NCBI GenBank assembly: GCA_016928375.1 | Contig: JAFGKX010000135.1 | Coordinates: 1 to 10,326 of the forward strand | Direction: 5' to 3' | Source of the DNA: Candidatus Omnitrophota bacterium | GTDB lineage: Bacteria > Omnitrophota > Gorgyraeia > JABMRG01 > JAFGKX01 | Length of the DNA: 10,326 nt | Shown: in pieces, positions 1-6,254 of the stretch | Position numbering within the stretch: position 1 is the first letter of the stretch | How the letters are laid out: each line of letters begins with the position of its first letter | Notes under the pieces: generated by a model | Database searches by the model: none | Seen by the model: only the letters and a program-made list of their open reading frames with translations | Told to the model about the DNA's origin: nothing | Position numbers and translations under genes: made by a program

Positions 1-641
1 CCCGGGCCTGCCAGAGATATATCTTTACCGACGCAGGAAGAGCACAACGCATAAGCTATAAGATGCGGAAGGTGGCTTACCTTGGAAACCGAAAGATCGT
101 GTTCTTTAGTAGACATAATCTTTATTTTTGAACCTGCTGCCTGCCATAACTTTTTTATTTTATTTAGCGCAGCCGCGTTTGTATATTTTGTAGGCGTAAT
201 AATGCATACAGCGCCGTCGAATAAATCAGGCCTTGCCATGGAAACACCTGTTTCATCGGAGCCTGCCATTGGATGCGTACCGATAAAACACAGCCCTTTC
301 CTGCCCCTGATTATTTTCTCGGCCCGCGCCACTATTCTTTCCTTAACACTCGCCACATCGATGATTATGGCAGGTTTGTTAATATGCCTTACGGATTCTT
401 TTATCTTATCCGCAACAAGCCCTGTGGGCGCCGAGATAATAACAAGGTCACTGCCTTTTAAGCCTTTTTTTAAATCAAGCGTTGCTTCGTCAATAGCGCC
501 TAATTTAAGCGCTTTGGATATCGATGAGCGCCTGCGGCCTATACCGATTACACGGGCTGCGATTTTCTTCTTTCGTATGGCCATCCCTAAGGAGCCGCCG
601 ATTAACCCCACGCCTATTATAGAAACTTTTTTGAATAACAT
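1..641 (-). CDS. tyrA: Prephenate (or arogenate) dehydrogenase TyrA, 3'-truncated by window edge
   Basis: Oxidative decarboxylation of prephenate (or arogenate) on the tyrosine branch; cytosolic. The first 213 codons are present and the C-terminal helical dimerisation region lies outside the window; family members are usually about 280 residues or more. The start ATG (639-641) lies 4 bp after the aroF stop. Visible motifs: a Rossmann glycine loop GVGLIGGS at residues 10-17, the segment DVASVK (95-100) whose Ser98 matches the conserved substrate Ser, GTHPMAG (121-127) with the catalytic-type His123, and SHLPH (189-193), the substrate-binding His motif. The end of the second beta strand reads GIGRRRSS (33-40), with three arginines where NAD-dependent enzymes usually have an acidic residue; this suggests NADP preference (inference). 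The ribosome-binding site is weak (GGAG inside the aroF end), so translation is probably coupled to aroF. The family call is very secure; substrate and cofactor are not. Confidence 0.95.
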   Translation of the reverse strand, partial: MLFKKVSIIGVGLIGGSLGMAIRKKKIAARVIGIGRRRSSISKALKLGAIDEATLDLKKGLKGSDLVIISAPTGLVADKIKESVRHINKPAIIIDVASVKERIVARAEKIIRGRKGLCFIGTHPMAGSDETGVSMARPDLFDGAVCIITPTKYTNAAALNKIKKLWQAAGSKIKIMSTKEHDLSVSKVSHLPHLIAYALCSSCVGKDISLAGP

Positions 642-645
642 TTCT

Positions 646-1659
646 TTATACGCTTCTCCCCATTGCTTTTGCTATTTTTCCAACCTCTGTCATTAATATC
701 TTAAAATTAGCAGGTAGAAGACTCTGCGCTCCGTCAGATAACGCCTCTTCCGGATCAGTATGCACCTCTACAATAAGCCCGTCGGCGCCGGATGCGATCG
801 ATGCTGAACTTACCGGAGCTACAAGCCCCCATTTTCCCACAGCGTGGCTTGGGTCTACGATTATCGGAAGGTGGCTTAATTTTTTCACAACAGGCACAGC
901 AGATATATCCAGCGTGAACCTGGTCGCTTTTTCAAAAGTCCTTATGCCCCTTTCGCATAGCACCACATTGAAATTACCGCTTGCGAGTATATATTCCGCG
1001 GACATAAGCCATTCTTCGATAGTAGACATCATTCCGCGTTTAAGCATAACCGGTTTTTTAGATAAGCCGACTTCTTTTAAAAGATTGAAATTCTGCATGT
1101 TCCTGGCGCCTATCTGTATCATGTCGGAATATCTTTCGACAAGATCTATATCCCTGATATCCATAAGCTCTGTAACCGTGGGTATGCCGGCTTCTTTACT
1201 TACATCATGTAAAATTTTAAGCCCTTTTTCCCCTAATCCCTGAAACGCATAAGGAGAAGTGCGCGGTTTGAAAGCCCCTCCGCGTAAAATAGTTGCTCCT
1301 GCCTTTTTAACCTGTTTCGCTATCTTTAAAAGCATGGTATGATTTTCTATGGAACATGGGCCTGCCATTACGATTATATTTTTTGCGCCTATTTTTATGC
1401 CGCTTACATCTACAATTGTATTTTCCTGTTTAAACTCGCGGGATACAAGCTTATACGGCGCCAGCACCGGCATAACTTTTTCCACTCCGGGAAACACTTC
1501 CAGAGGCTGAACTCTTAATATATCTTCTTCGCCTATCACGCCTATAATGGTGCGCTCGATACCTTTTGACACCATTGGTTTTAGGCCGAGTTTTTTTACT
1601 TTTTCTATAATATGGTTTATCTGTTTATCGGTTGTATGCGGCTTTAGTACTATTATCAT
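646..1659 (-). CDS. aroF: 3-deoxy-7-phosphoheptulonate (DAHP) synthase, type I beta with N-terminal regulatory domain
   Basis: Condenses phosphoenolpyruvate and erythrose-4-phosphate to DAHP, the entry step of the shikimate pathway. It is 337 residues, the same size class as the Thermotoga maritima enzyme. Residues 1-70 form a ferredoxin-like domain, which in that enzyme carries Tyr/Phe feedback inhibition. The TIM-barrel catalytic part follows: GPCS at 100-103, RGGAFKPRTSPYAFQG at 126-141, and DPSH at 269-272. The expected metal ligands are Cys102, His272, Glu298 and Asp309, which as I recall are the same residue numbers as in T. maritima; the architecture therefore appears colinear. The start ATG follows the hisC stop by 4 bp, with an AGGGG patch inside the hisC end as likely ribosome-binding site. 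It sits between hisC and tyrA in the aromatic block. Feedback inhibition by aromatic end products is inferred from the N-terminal domain, not shown. Confidence 0.97.
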   Translation of the reverse strand: MIIVLKPHTTDKQINHIIEKVKKLGLKPMVSKGIERTIIGVIGEEDILRVQPLEVFPGVEKVMPVLAPYKLVSREFKQENTIVDVSGIKIGAKNIIVMAGPCSIENHTMLLKIAKQVKKAGATILRGGAFKPRTSPYAFQGLGEKGLKILHDVSKEAGIPTVTELMDIRDIDLVERYSDMIQIGARNMQNFNLLKEVGLSKKPVMLKRGMMSTIEEWLMSAEYILASGNFNVVLCERGIRTFEKATRFTLDISAVPVVKKLSHLPIIVDPSHAVGKWGLVAPVSSASIASGADGLIVEVHTDPEEALSDGAQSLLPANFKILMTEVGKIAKAMGRSV

Positions 1660-1663
1660 ATAG

Positions 1664-2755
1664 CTACATCCCCTTTATTACTTTCTCCAGCGCTTCTATA
1701 AAACGCCTGTTTTCCTGTGTTGTGCCTACATTCACCCTGAAATAATCTCTCAGGCCGTAAGATTCCATATCTCTTACTATCACGCCATATTTCAAAAGCT
1801 CCCCGAATATCTCTTTACCATATTGCTCCTTGCAGCGTACCAGTATGAAATTCGCGGGAGAAACTATCGTATCGAATCCTAAATCTTTCAATTTTTTGGA
1901 TAAAAACTTTTTTCCTTCGGATACAAGTTTAGCGCTTTTTCTGACATATTCAATATCGTCCAGCGCGGCCTCCGCTGCTTTCTGCGCCAGTAAATTGACG
2001 TTAAAAGGAAGCCTTACTTTCTCAAGTGTTGAGATAATATCTGCGCCTGAAAACGCGTACCCTATCCTTAACCCGGCCAATCCGTATGCTTTAGAAAATG
2101 TCCTTAAAATTATCACGTTCTTTTTTCCGATATATTTTATCGAATTGGAATAATCTTTCACATCGACGAGCTCTCTATACGCCTCATCGATAACCAGCAG
2201 TATATCATCGGGGCATTTCTTAAGCAATTCATCCAGCATTTTTTTATTCAGGTATGCGCCGGTCGGATTATCGGGATTGCCTAAAAATACGATCTTTGTC
2301 CTGGGCGTTATCGCGTTAAGTATATCTTTTACGTTATACTTAAAGTCTTTTATCGCGACTTCATTTATTTTTACGCCGCATGCTTCTGATAAAATAGAAT
2401 ATTCTATAAAAGAATACTTGGTGACTACCACTTCGTCTTTTGGCTCCAAAAACGCTTTTGTTATCATCTCTATCAGTTCATCGGAGCCGTTTCCGACAAT
2501 CACATTGTCCATGCTTAGTTTATATTTTTTGGCAAGTTTCTGCCTTAAATAAAACGAGTAACTGTCTGGATACCTGTTTAGTTCGGGCAATACTTTTAAA
2601 ATAGCCTTAAGCGCCAAAGGAGACGGGCCTATCGGGTTTTCATTGGAGGCAAGTTTTATTATATTCTCTATGCCCAATTCCCTTTTGACCTCGTCAATAG
2701 GCTTTCCCGGCCTGTACGACCTTAGTTTATTTATGTGTTTTCTCGCTAACTTCAT
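1664..2755 (-). CDS. hisC: Histidinol-phosphate / aromatic aminotransferase, HisC family
   Basis: PLP-dependent fold-type I aminotransferase of 363 residues, normal length for HisC. Motifs: SNENPIGPS (38-46) near the N-terminus, GNGSDELI (88-95) for the PLP phosphate, NPDNPTG (160-166), the DEAYREL segment starting at 190, and the PLP lysine Lys222 within SKAYGLAGLRIGY. A C-terminal arginine in DYFRVNVGT fits the conserved carboxylate-binding Arg. HisC enzymes convert imidazole acetol phosphate to histidinol phosphate, and several also transaminate phenylpyruvate, hydroxyphenylpyruvate or prephenate. No other his gene is visible, and the gene lies between pheA and aroF/tyrA, so its main job here may be the last step of Phe and Tyr synthesis (inference from context). 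It starts 13 bp after pheA with a modest AGAGAG ribosome-binding site. The family is certain; in vivo substrate is open. Confidence 0.93.
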   Translation of the reverse strand: MKLARKHINKLRSYRPGKPIDEVKRELGIENIIKLASNENPIGPSPLALKAILKVLPELNRYPDSYSFYLRQKLAKKYKLSMDNVIVGNGSDELIEMITKAFLEPKDEVVVTKYSFIEYSILSEACGVKINEVAIKDFKYNVKDILNAITPRTKIVFLGNPDNPTGAYLNKKMLDELLKKCPDDILLVIDEAYRELVDVKDYSNSIKYIGKKNVIILRTFSKAYGLAGLRIGYAFSGADIISTLEKVRLPFNVNLLAQKAAEAALDDIEYVRKSAKLVSEGKKFLSKKLKDLGFDTIVSPANFILVRCKEQYGKEIFGELLKYGVIVRDMESYGLRDYFRVNVGTTQENRRFIEALEKVIKGM

Positions 2756-2768
2756 TTTCTATTCTCTC

Positions 2769-3830
2769 TTACGCCATCGGATAAGAACCCAAAACCTTTA
2801 AAAGCGTGCAATGGTTTTTAAGCTGTTTTATGGCATTGGTTATTTTTCTATCCTTTACATGGCCTTCCATGTCGACATAGAAATAGTATTTCCATGCTTT
2901 AGTTTTTGACGGCCTTGATTCTATTTTTGTAAGATTTATATTCGCTTTCTTGAAAGGCATAAGCACATCGTGCAAAGCCCCTGCTTTATCCTTCATGGAA
3001 AAAACGATCGATGTTTTATCGGCTTGCGTCGGCTTTGTTTCTTGGTTTCCCATTACAAGAAATCTTGTAATATTATGCGGCGAATCTTCTATCGAATTTG
3101 CCAATATGTTAAGGCCGTACATTTCCGCTGCAAGCTTGCTTGCTATGGCGGCATTGCCTTTTTTGACCGCATAAACAGATGCCGCGACAGTAGTGCTTGT
3201 GACAGGCACTAATTCCGCGCGCGGCAGATTGGTCTCAAGCCATATACGGCATTGCGCCAGAACCTGCTGATGCGAAAAGATCCGCTTTATATCGGATAAT
3301 TTTTTGCTTTTGCTCATAAGATTGTGCTCTATCGGCAGATATACCTCTGAACATATCTTGACATCAGAATCTATGAACATGTCCAGAGTGTGATTTACCG
3401 CGCCTTCGGTCGAATTTTCTATGGGCACTACTCCGTAATCTGCTCGCCCGCGTTCCACCTCGGTAAAAACATCGGATATGCTGCTGCATTCGATATAATC
3501 CAGCGATTGGCCGAACTTTTTAAGCGCGGCTATATGCGTAAAGGTATATTTAGGCCCGAAATACGCTATCTTAAGCTGTTTTTCGACGGATAATGCGCCG
3601 GACATAATCTCCCTATAAATCGCTTTTATCGTTTCGTCCTTAAGCGGGCCTTTGTTGTGTTGCGTAAGCCTGGTATATATCTGCTTTTCTCTGTCCGGAG
3701 AAAATACCGGTTTATTCTTTTCTTTTTTTATTTTTCCTATGTTACAAGTAAGGCCGGCTCTTTCATTCAAGAGCTTTAAAATTTCACTGTCTAATTTATC
3801 TATTTTCCTGCGTATGTTGAGGAGTTTCAT
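2769..3830 (-). CDS. pheA: Bifunctional chorismate mutase / prephenate dehydratase (P-protein)
   Basis: Converts chorismate to prephenate and then to phenylpyruvate, the committed phenylalanine route. Its 353 residues have three domains. An AroQ-type chorismate mutase (about 1-85) shows Arg7, Arg24, Lys35 and Arg47 at the positions of E. coli Arg11, Arg28, Lys39 and Arg51. The prephenate dehydratase domain (about 87-262) begins IAYFGPKYTFTH and carries VPIENSTEG (135-143) and the catalytic TRF triplet (255-257). The C-terminal ACT domain (about 272-350) has GAL (284-286) and ESRP (304-307), the phenylalanine-binding motifs, so feedback inhibition by Phe is expected. The ATG must be the true start because the first mutase arginine is at residue 7; this forces a 35-bp overlap with the end of scpB. 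A GAGG sits about 9 bases before the ATG. No frameshift or missing catalytic residue was seen. Confidence 0.97.
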   Translation of the reverse strand: MKLLNIRRKIDKLDSEILKLLNERAGLTCNIGKIKKEKNKPVFSPDREKQIYTRLTQHNKGPLKDETIKAIYREIMSGALSVEKQLKIAYFGPKYTFTHIAALKKFGQSLDYIECSSISDVFTEVERGRADYGVVPIENSTEGAVNHTLDMFIDSDVKICSEVYLPIEHNLMSKSKKLSDIKRIFSHQQVLAQCRIWLETNLPRAELVPVTSTTVAASVYAVKKGNAAIASKLAAEMYGLNILANSIEDSPHNITRFLVMGNQETKPTQADKTSIVFSMKDKAGALHDVLMPFKKANINLTKIESRPSKTKAWKYYFYVDMEGHVKDRKITNAIKQLKNHCTLLKVLGSYPMA

Positions 3831-4506
3831 CTTTTATAACCTCGTTTTTGTTTTGTTGCTGTCCGGCAGTTTCTTCCTGTTCCGGGTTGTTTTCTACCAA
3901 AAGCTGCTGCTGCAGCTCAAGCTGTATATCCGCTTCCTTAAATTCTGGTAATTTCGGCAGGTCTTCGAGAGAATTTAATCCGAAATACTGCAAAAACAGC
4001 CTCGTGGTAGAATAAAGATACGGACTTCCTATAACTTTCTTTTTCCCGGAAATCCTTATAAGGTTTTTCTGCATCAGGTTTTTAATAACGCCGTCTACAT
4101 TAACGCCTCTTATGAATTCTATCTCTGCTTTGGTAACAGGCTGCTTATATGCTATTACAGAGAGCGTTTCAAGGCTTGGCCGCGTCAGGTAATCGCTTTG
4201 CTTTATTTTATAAAGCTTTCTGAGCCATTTTGCGTAAACAGGGTCAGTATTAAGCTGATAGCCGCCCGCTATCTCAACCACCTTAAAGCTCCTGCTGTCC
4301 TTTACGCAATCAGATTTTATCTCTTCGACCAATTCGTTTATAATTTTTATGTCATCAACCTCTGCTATTTCCTTCAACTCTTTTGCGGACAGCGGCCTTT
4401 GCGAAGAAAATAATAAAGCCTCTATAATACCTTTTATTTCCTGCCTGCTTAATTTCTCATACGGCTGCGCGGGCGCATTATCCTGCTGTAGGTTTTCCTG
4501 CGTCAT
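3796..4506 (-). CDS. scpB: Segregation and condensation protein ScpB
   Basis: Winged-helix partner of the SMC-ScpA complex that compacts and segregates the chromosome. It is 236 residues. The core (about 19-185) holds the two winged-helix domains: EALLFSSQRPLS (29-40) and the family hallmark LSVIAYKQPVTKAEIEFIRG (115-134), followed by GSPYLYSTT (160-168) and an FLQYFGL-LEDLP stretch (171-184). A tail of about 45 residues rich in Gln, Glu and Asn follows and is probably disordered; its last 11 codons overlap the start of pheA. The start lies inside the 3' end of scpA (29-bp overlap) and is supported by a strong AAGGAG six bases upstream of the ATG. Pairing with scpA is the usual arrangement. 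Confidence 0.96.
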   Translation of the reverse strand: MTQENLQQDNAPAQPYEKLSRQEIKGIIEALLFSSQRPLSAKELKEIAEVDDIKIINELVEEIKSDCVKDSRSFKVVEIAGGYQLNTDPVYAKWLRKLYKIKQSDYLTRPSLETLSVIAYKQPVTKAEIEFIRGVNVDGVIKNLMQKNLIRISGKKKVIGSPYLYSTTRLFLQYFGLNSLEDLPKLPEFKEADIQLELQQQLLVENNPEQEETAGQQQNKNEVIKDETPQHTQENR

Positions 4507-5266
4507 TGTTCTCTCCTTGCCGGGTTTCCGGGTGAACCTTCTCCATGTTTCTTACTATCATAATATCGCTGAAAGGACTATCCTGCCTTGCAGTAATTTC
4601 TTTCATCCTTATTAGTTCAAGTATAGCCAGAAATATGGCTATTATCTCTATCTTGCTCTTTGCGTCTTTGAATAATGTAAAAAATGATAAGGCCGGTTCT
4701 TTTACCAGAAGATGGAATATATGATGTATCTTCTCTGATACTGTAACCTCATCTTTTACTACATTGTAAAAAGTCTCTTTAGGTATTTCTTTCAGTACTT
4801 TTTTAAACGCGGTTATTAAATCAAATATACTGGCTTCAAAAAATACCTCGTCAGAACCGGCTTCTTTAAGGTCATCAGGCATGTCTTCCGAAGCCGGCCT
4901 TACAAAAATATCCTTTTGCTTTTTCTCCATATCCTGAAGCTGCGAAGCCGCTTCTTTGAAACGCTTGTATTCCAAAAGCTTTCTTACCAGTTCCTCTCTA
5001 GGGTCTATTTCTTCGCCTTCGGCAAGTTCTGATTCATCCGGAGGAAGCAGCATCTTGCTTTTTATATGCATAAGCGTAGCTGCCATTACTAAAAATTCAC
5101 CGGCGATGTTCAAATCAAGCATCTTCATAAGATCGAGGTATTGCAGGTATTGTTCCGTTATCTGGGATATCGGAATATCGTGTATATTCACTTCGTTCTT
5201 TTTTATAAGAAACAGCAAAAGATCAAGCGGGCCTTCAAAAACTTGCAGTTTTACTTTATATGTCAT
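4478..5266 (-). CDS. scpA: Segregation and condensation protein ScpA (kleisin)
   Basis: Kleisin subunit that bridges the two SMC heads and binds ScpB. It is 262 residues, typical length. The N-terminal SMC-neck binding motif FEGPLDLLLFLI (10-21) is followed by IPISQITEQYL (31-41) and the helix AGEFLVMAATLMHIKSKMLLP (55-75), all family signatures. A segment DPREELVRKLLEYKRFKEAA (88-107) follows, then a central linker with predicted ScpB-contacting helices. The C-terminal winged helix includes AIFLAILELIR (210-220), the conserved SMC-cap contact. The last 20 or so residues are polar and coincide with the scpB overlap. The gene starts 3 bp after the trpS stop, with an AGGA about 12 bases upstream. 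No smc gene is in the window. Confidence 0.96.
   Translation of the reverse strand: MTYKVKLQVFEGPLDLLLFLIKKNEVNIHDIPISQITEQYLQYLDLMKMLDLNIAGEFLVMAATLMHIKSKMLLPPDESELAEGEEIDPREELVRKLLEYKRFKEAASQLQDMEKKQKDIFVRPASEDMPDDLKEAGSDEVFFEASIFDLITAFKKVLKEIPKETFYNVVKDEVTVSEKIHHIFHLLVKEPALSFFTLFKDAKSKIEIIAIFLAILELIRMKEITARQDSPFSDIMIVRNMEKVHPETRQGENNDAGKPTAG
4513..4518 (-). promoter_or_regulatory. Strong ribosome-binding site of scpB inside scpA
   Basis: AAGGAG on the minus strand, 6 bases before the scpB ATG (4504-4506) and inside the last codons of scpA. It decides the scpB start and explains the 29-bp gene overlap. Confidence 0.8.
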
Positions 5267-5269
5267 CGG

Positions 5270-6253
5270 TTATTTCATTCCTATAGCCTTATAAACTTCG
5301 TGCATTGTCTTTGCCGTAACATCCGACGCTTTCTTTGCACCTTCTTTCAATACATCGTGCAAATAAGCCTTGTCTTTAAGCAGATTCGTTCTTTTTTCGA
5401 TTATAGGCTCCAGATGCTTTATTATTATATCGGCAAGTATATGTTTACACTCGGTGCATCCTTTTTGCGCTTCTTTACACCAAGCCTTAACCTCATCTGC
5501 TGTTTCAGGTTTAAATAAATTATAATAGCTGAACACATTGCATATGTCATAATGCCCGGGATCGGTTTTTTTTATCCTCTGAGGATCCGTTATCATAGAC
5601 GAGGCTTTCTTTTTTATCACATCAGCGGTATCCGATAAAGATATAAAATTATCATAACTTTTGGACATCTTTCTGTTATCAAGCCCCAGTATTTTTGATG
5701 TCTTGGTAAGCACTGGTTCCGGATCCGGAAATATATTGCCTTTGTAAAAATGATTAAATCTTCTTGCTATCTCGCGCGTCAATTCAAGGTGAGGCAGCTG
5801 ATCCTGTCCGACAGGCACAGCCTCAGCCTTATATATCAGAATATCCGCTGCCTGCAGCACCGGATACCCCAGAAATCCATAAGTAGTCAAATCTTTACCT
5901 TTAATCTCTCTTAACTGCTCTTTATAAGTCGGGCATCTTTCAAGCCATGAAAGCGGCATAATATCCGATAACACCATGGAAAGCTCCAGGTGTTCTTTTA
6001 CATCGGATTGTAAAAATATCGCTGACTTATCCGGGTCTACTCCGGCGCTTATCCAGTCCGCTGTCATTTCAATGATAAATTCTTTCATGCACCCGGCATT
6101 TTTATATTCGCTCATAAGAGCATGCCAGTCAGCTACCATAAAAAAACAGCTGTATTTATCCTGCAGCCCAGTCCAATTGCCCAATGCCCCGAAAAGATGC
6201 CCCAGGTGCATTTTTCCCGTCGGCCGCATACCGCTTAACAGACGTTTTTTCAT
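5270..6253 (-). CDS. trpS: Tryptophanyl-tRNA synthetase with probable [4Fe-4S]-type cysteine motif
   Basis: Charges tRNA-Trp; class Ic aminoacyl-tRNA synthetase of 327 residues, standard for the bacterial short form. The ATP-binding signatures are SGMRPTGKMHLGH (7-19; HLGH is the HIGH variant) and KMSKS (195-199). PVGQDQLPHLELTREIARRFN (147-167) is a classic TrpRS segment. In the C-terminal anticodon-binding domain, Cys238, Cys259, Cys266 and Cys269 give a C-x20-C-x6-C-x2-C pattern. The T. maritima TrpRS binds a [4Fe-4S] cluster through a very similar C-x22-C-x6-C-x2-C motif, so a cluster is plausible here (inference). The start is 1 bp after the infB stop with GAGGA about 9 bases upstream. 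Its location directly after infB, where rbfA normally sits, is unusual. Confidence 0.97.
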   Translation of the reverse strand: MKKRLLSGMRPTGKMHLGHLFGALGNWTGLQDKYSCFFMVADWHALMSEYKNAGCMKEFIIEMTADWISAGVDPDKSAIFLQSDVKEHLELSMVLSDIMPLSWLERCPTYKEQLREIKGKDLTTYGFLGYPVLQAADILIYKAEAVPVGQDQLPHLELTREIARRFNHFYKGNIFPDPEPVLTKTSKILGLDNRKMSKSYDNFISLSDTADVIKKKASSMITDPQRIKKTDPGHYDICNVFSYYNLFKPETADEVKAWCKEAQKGCTECKHILADIIIKHLEPIIEKRTNLLKDKAYLHDVLKEGAKKASDVTAKTMHEVYKAIGMK

Positions 6254-6254
6254 A

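Noticed and set aside
82..696. 204-codon open frame on the plus strand at the left end
   Set aside because: It is antisense to tyrA, whose Rossmann, HPMAG and SHLPH motifs are clear; the plus-strand product shows no family features.
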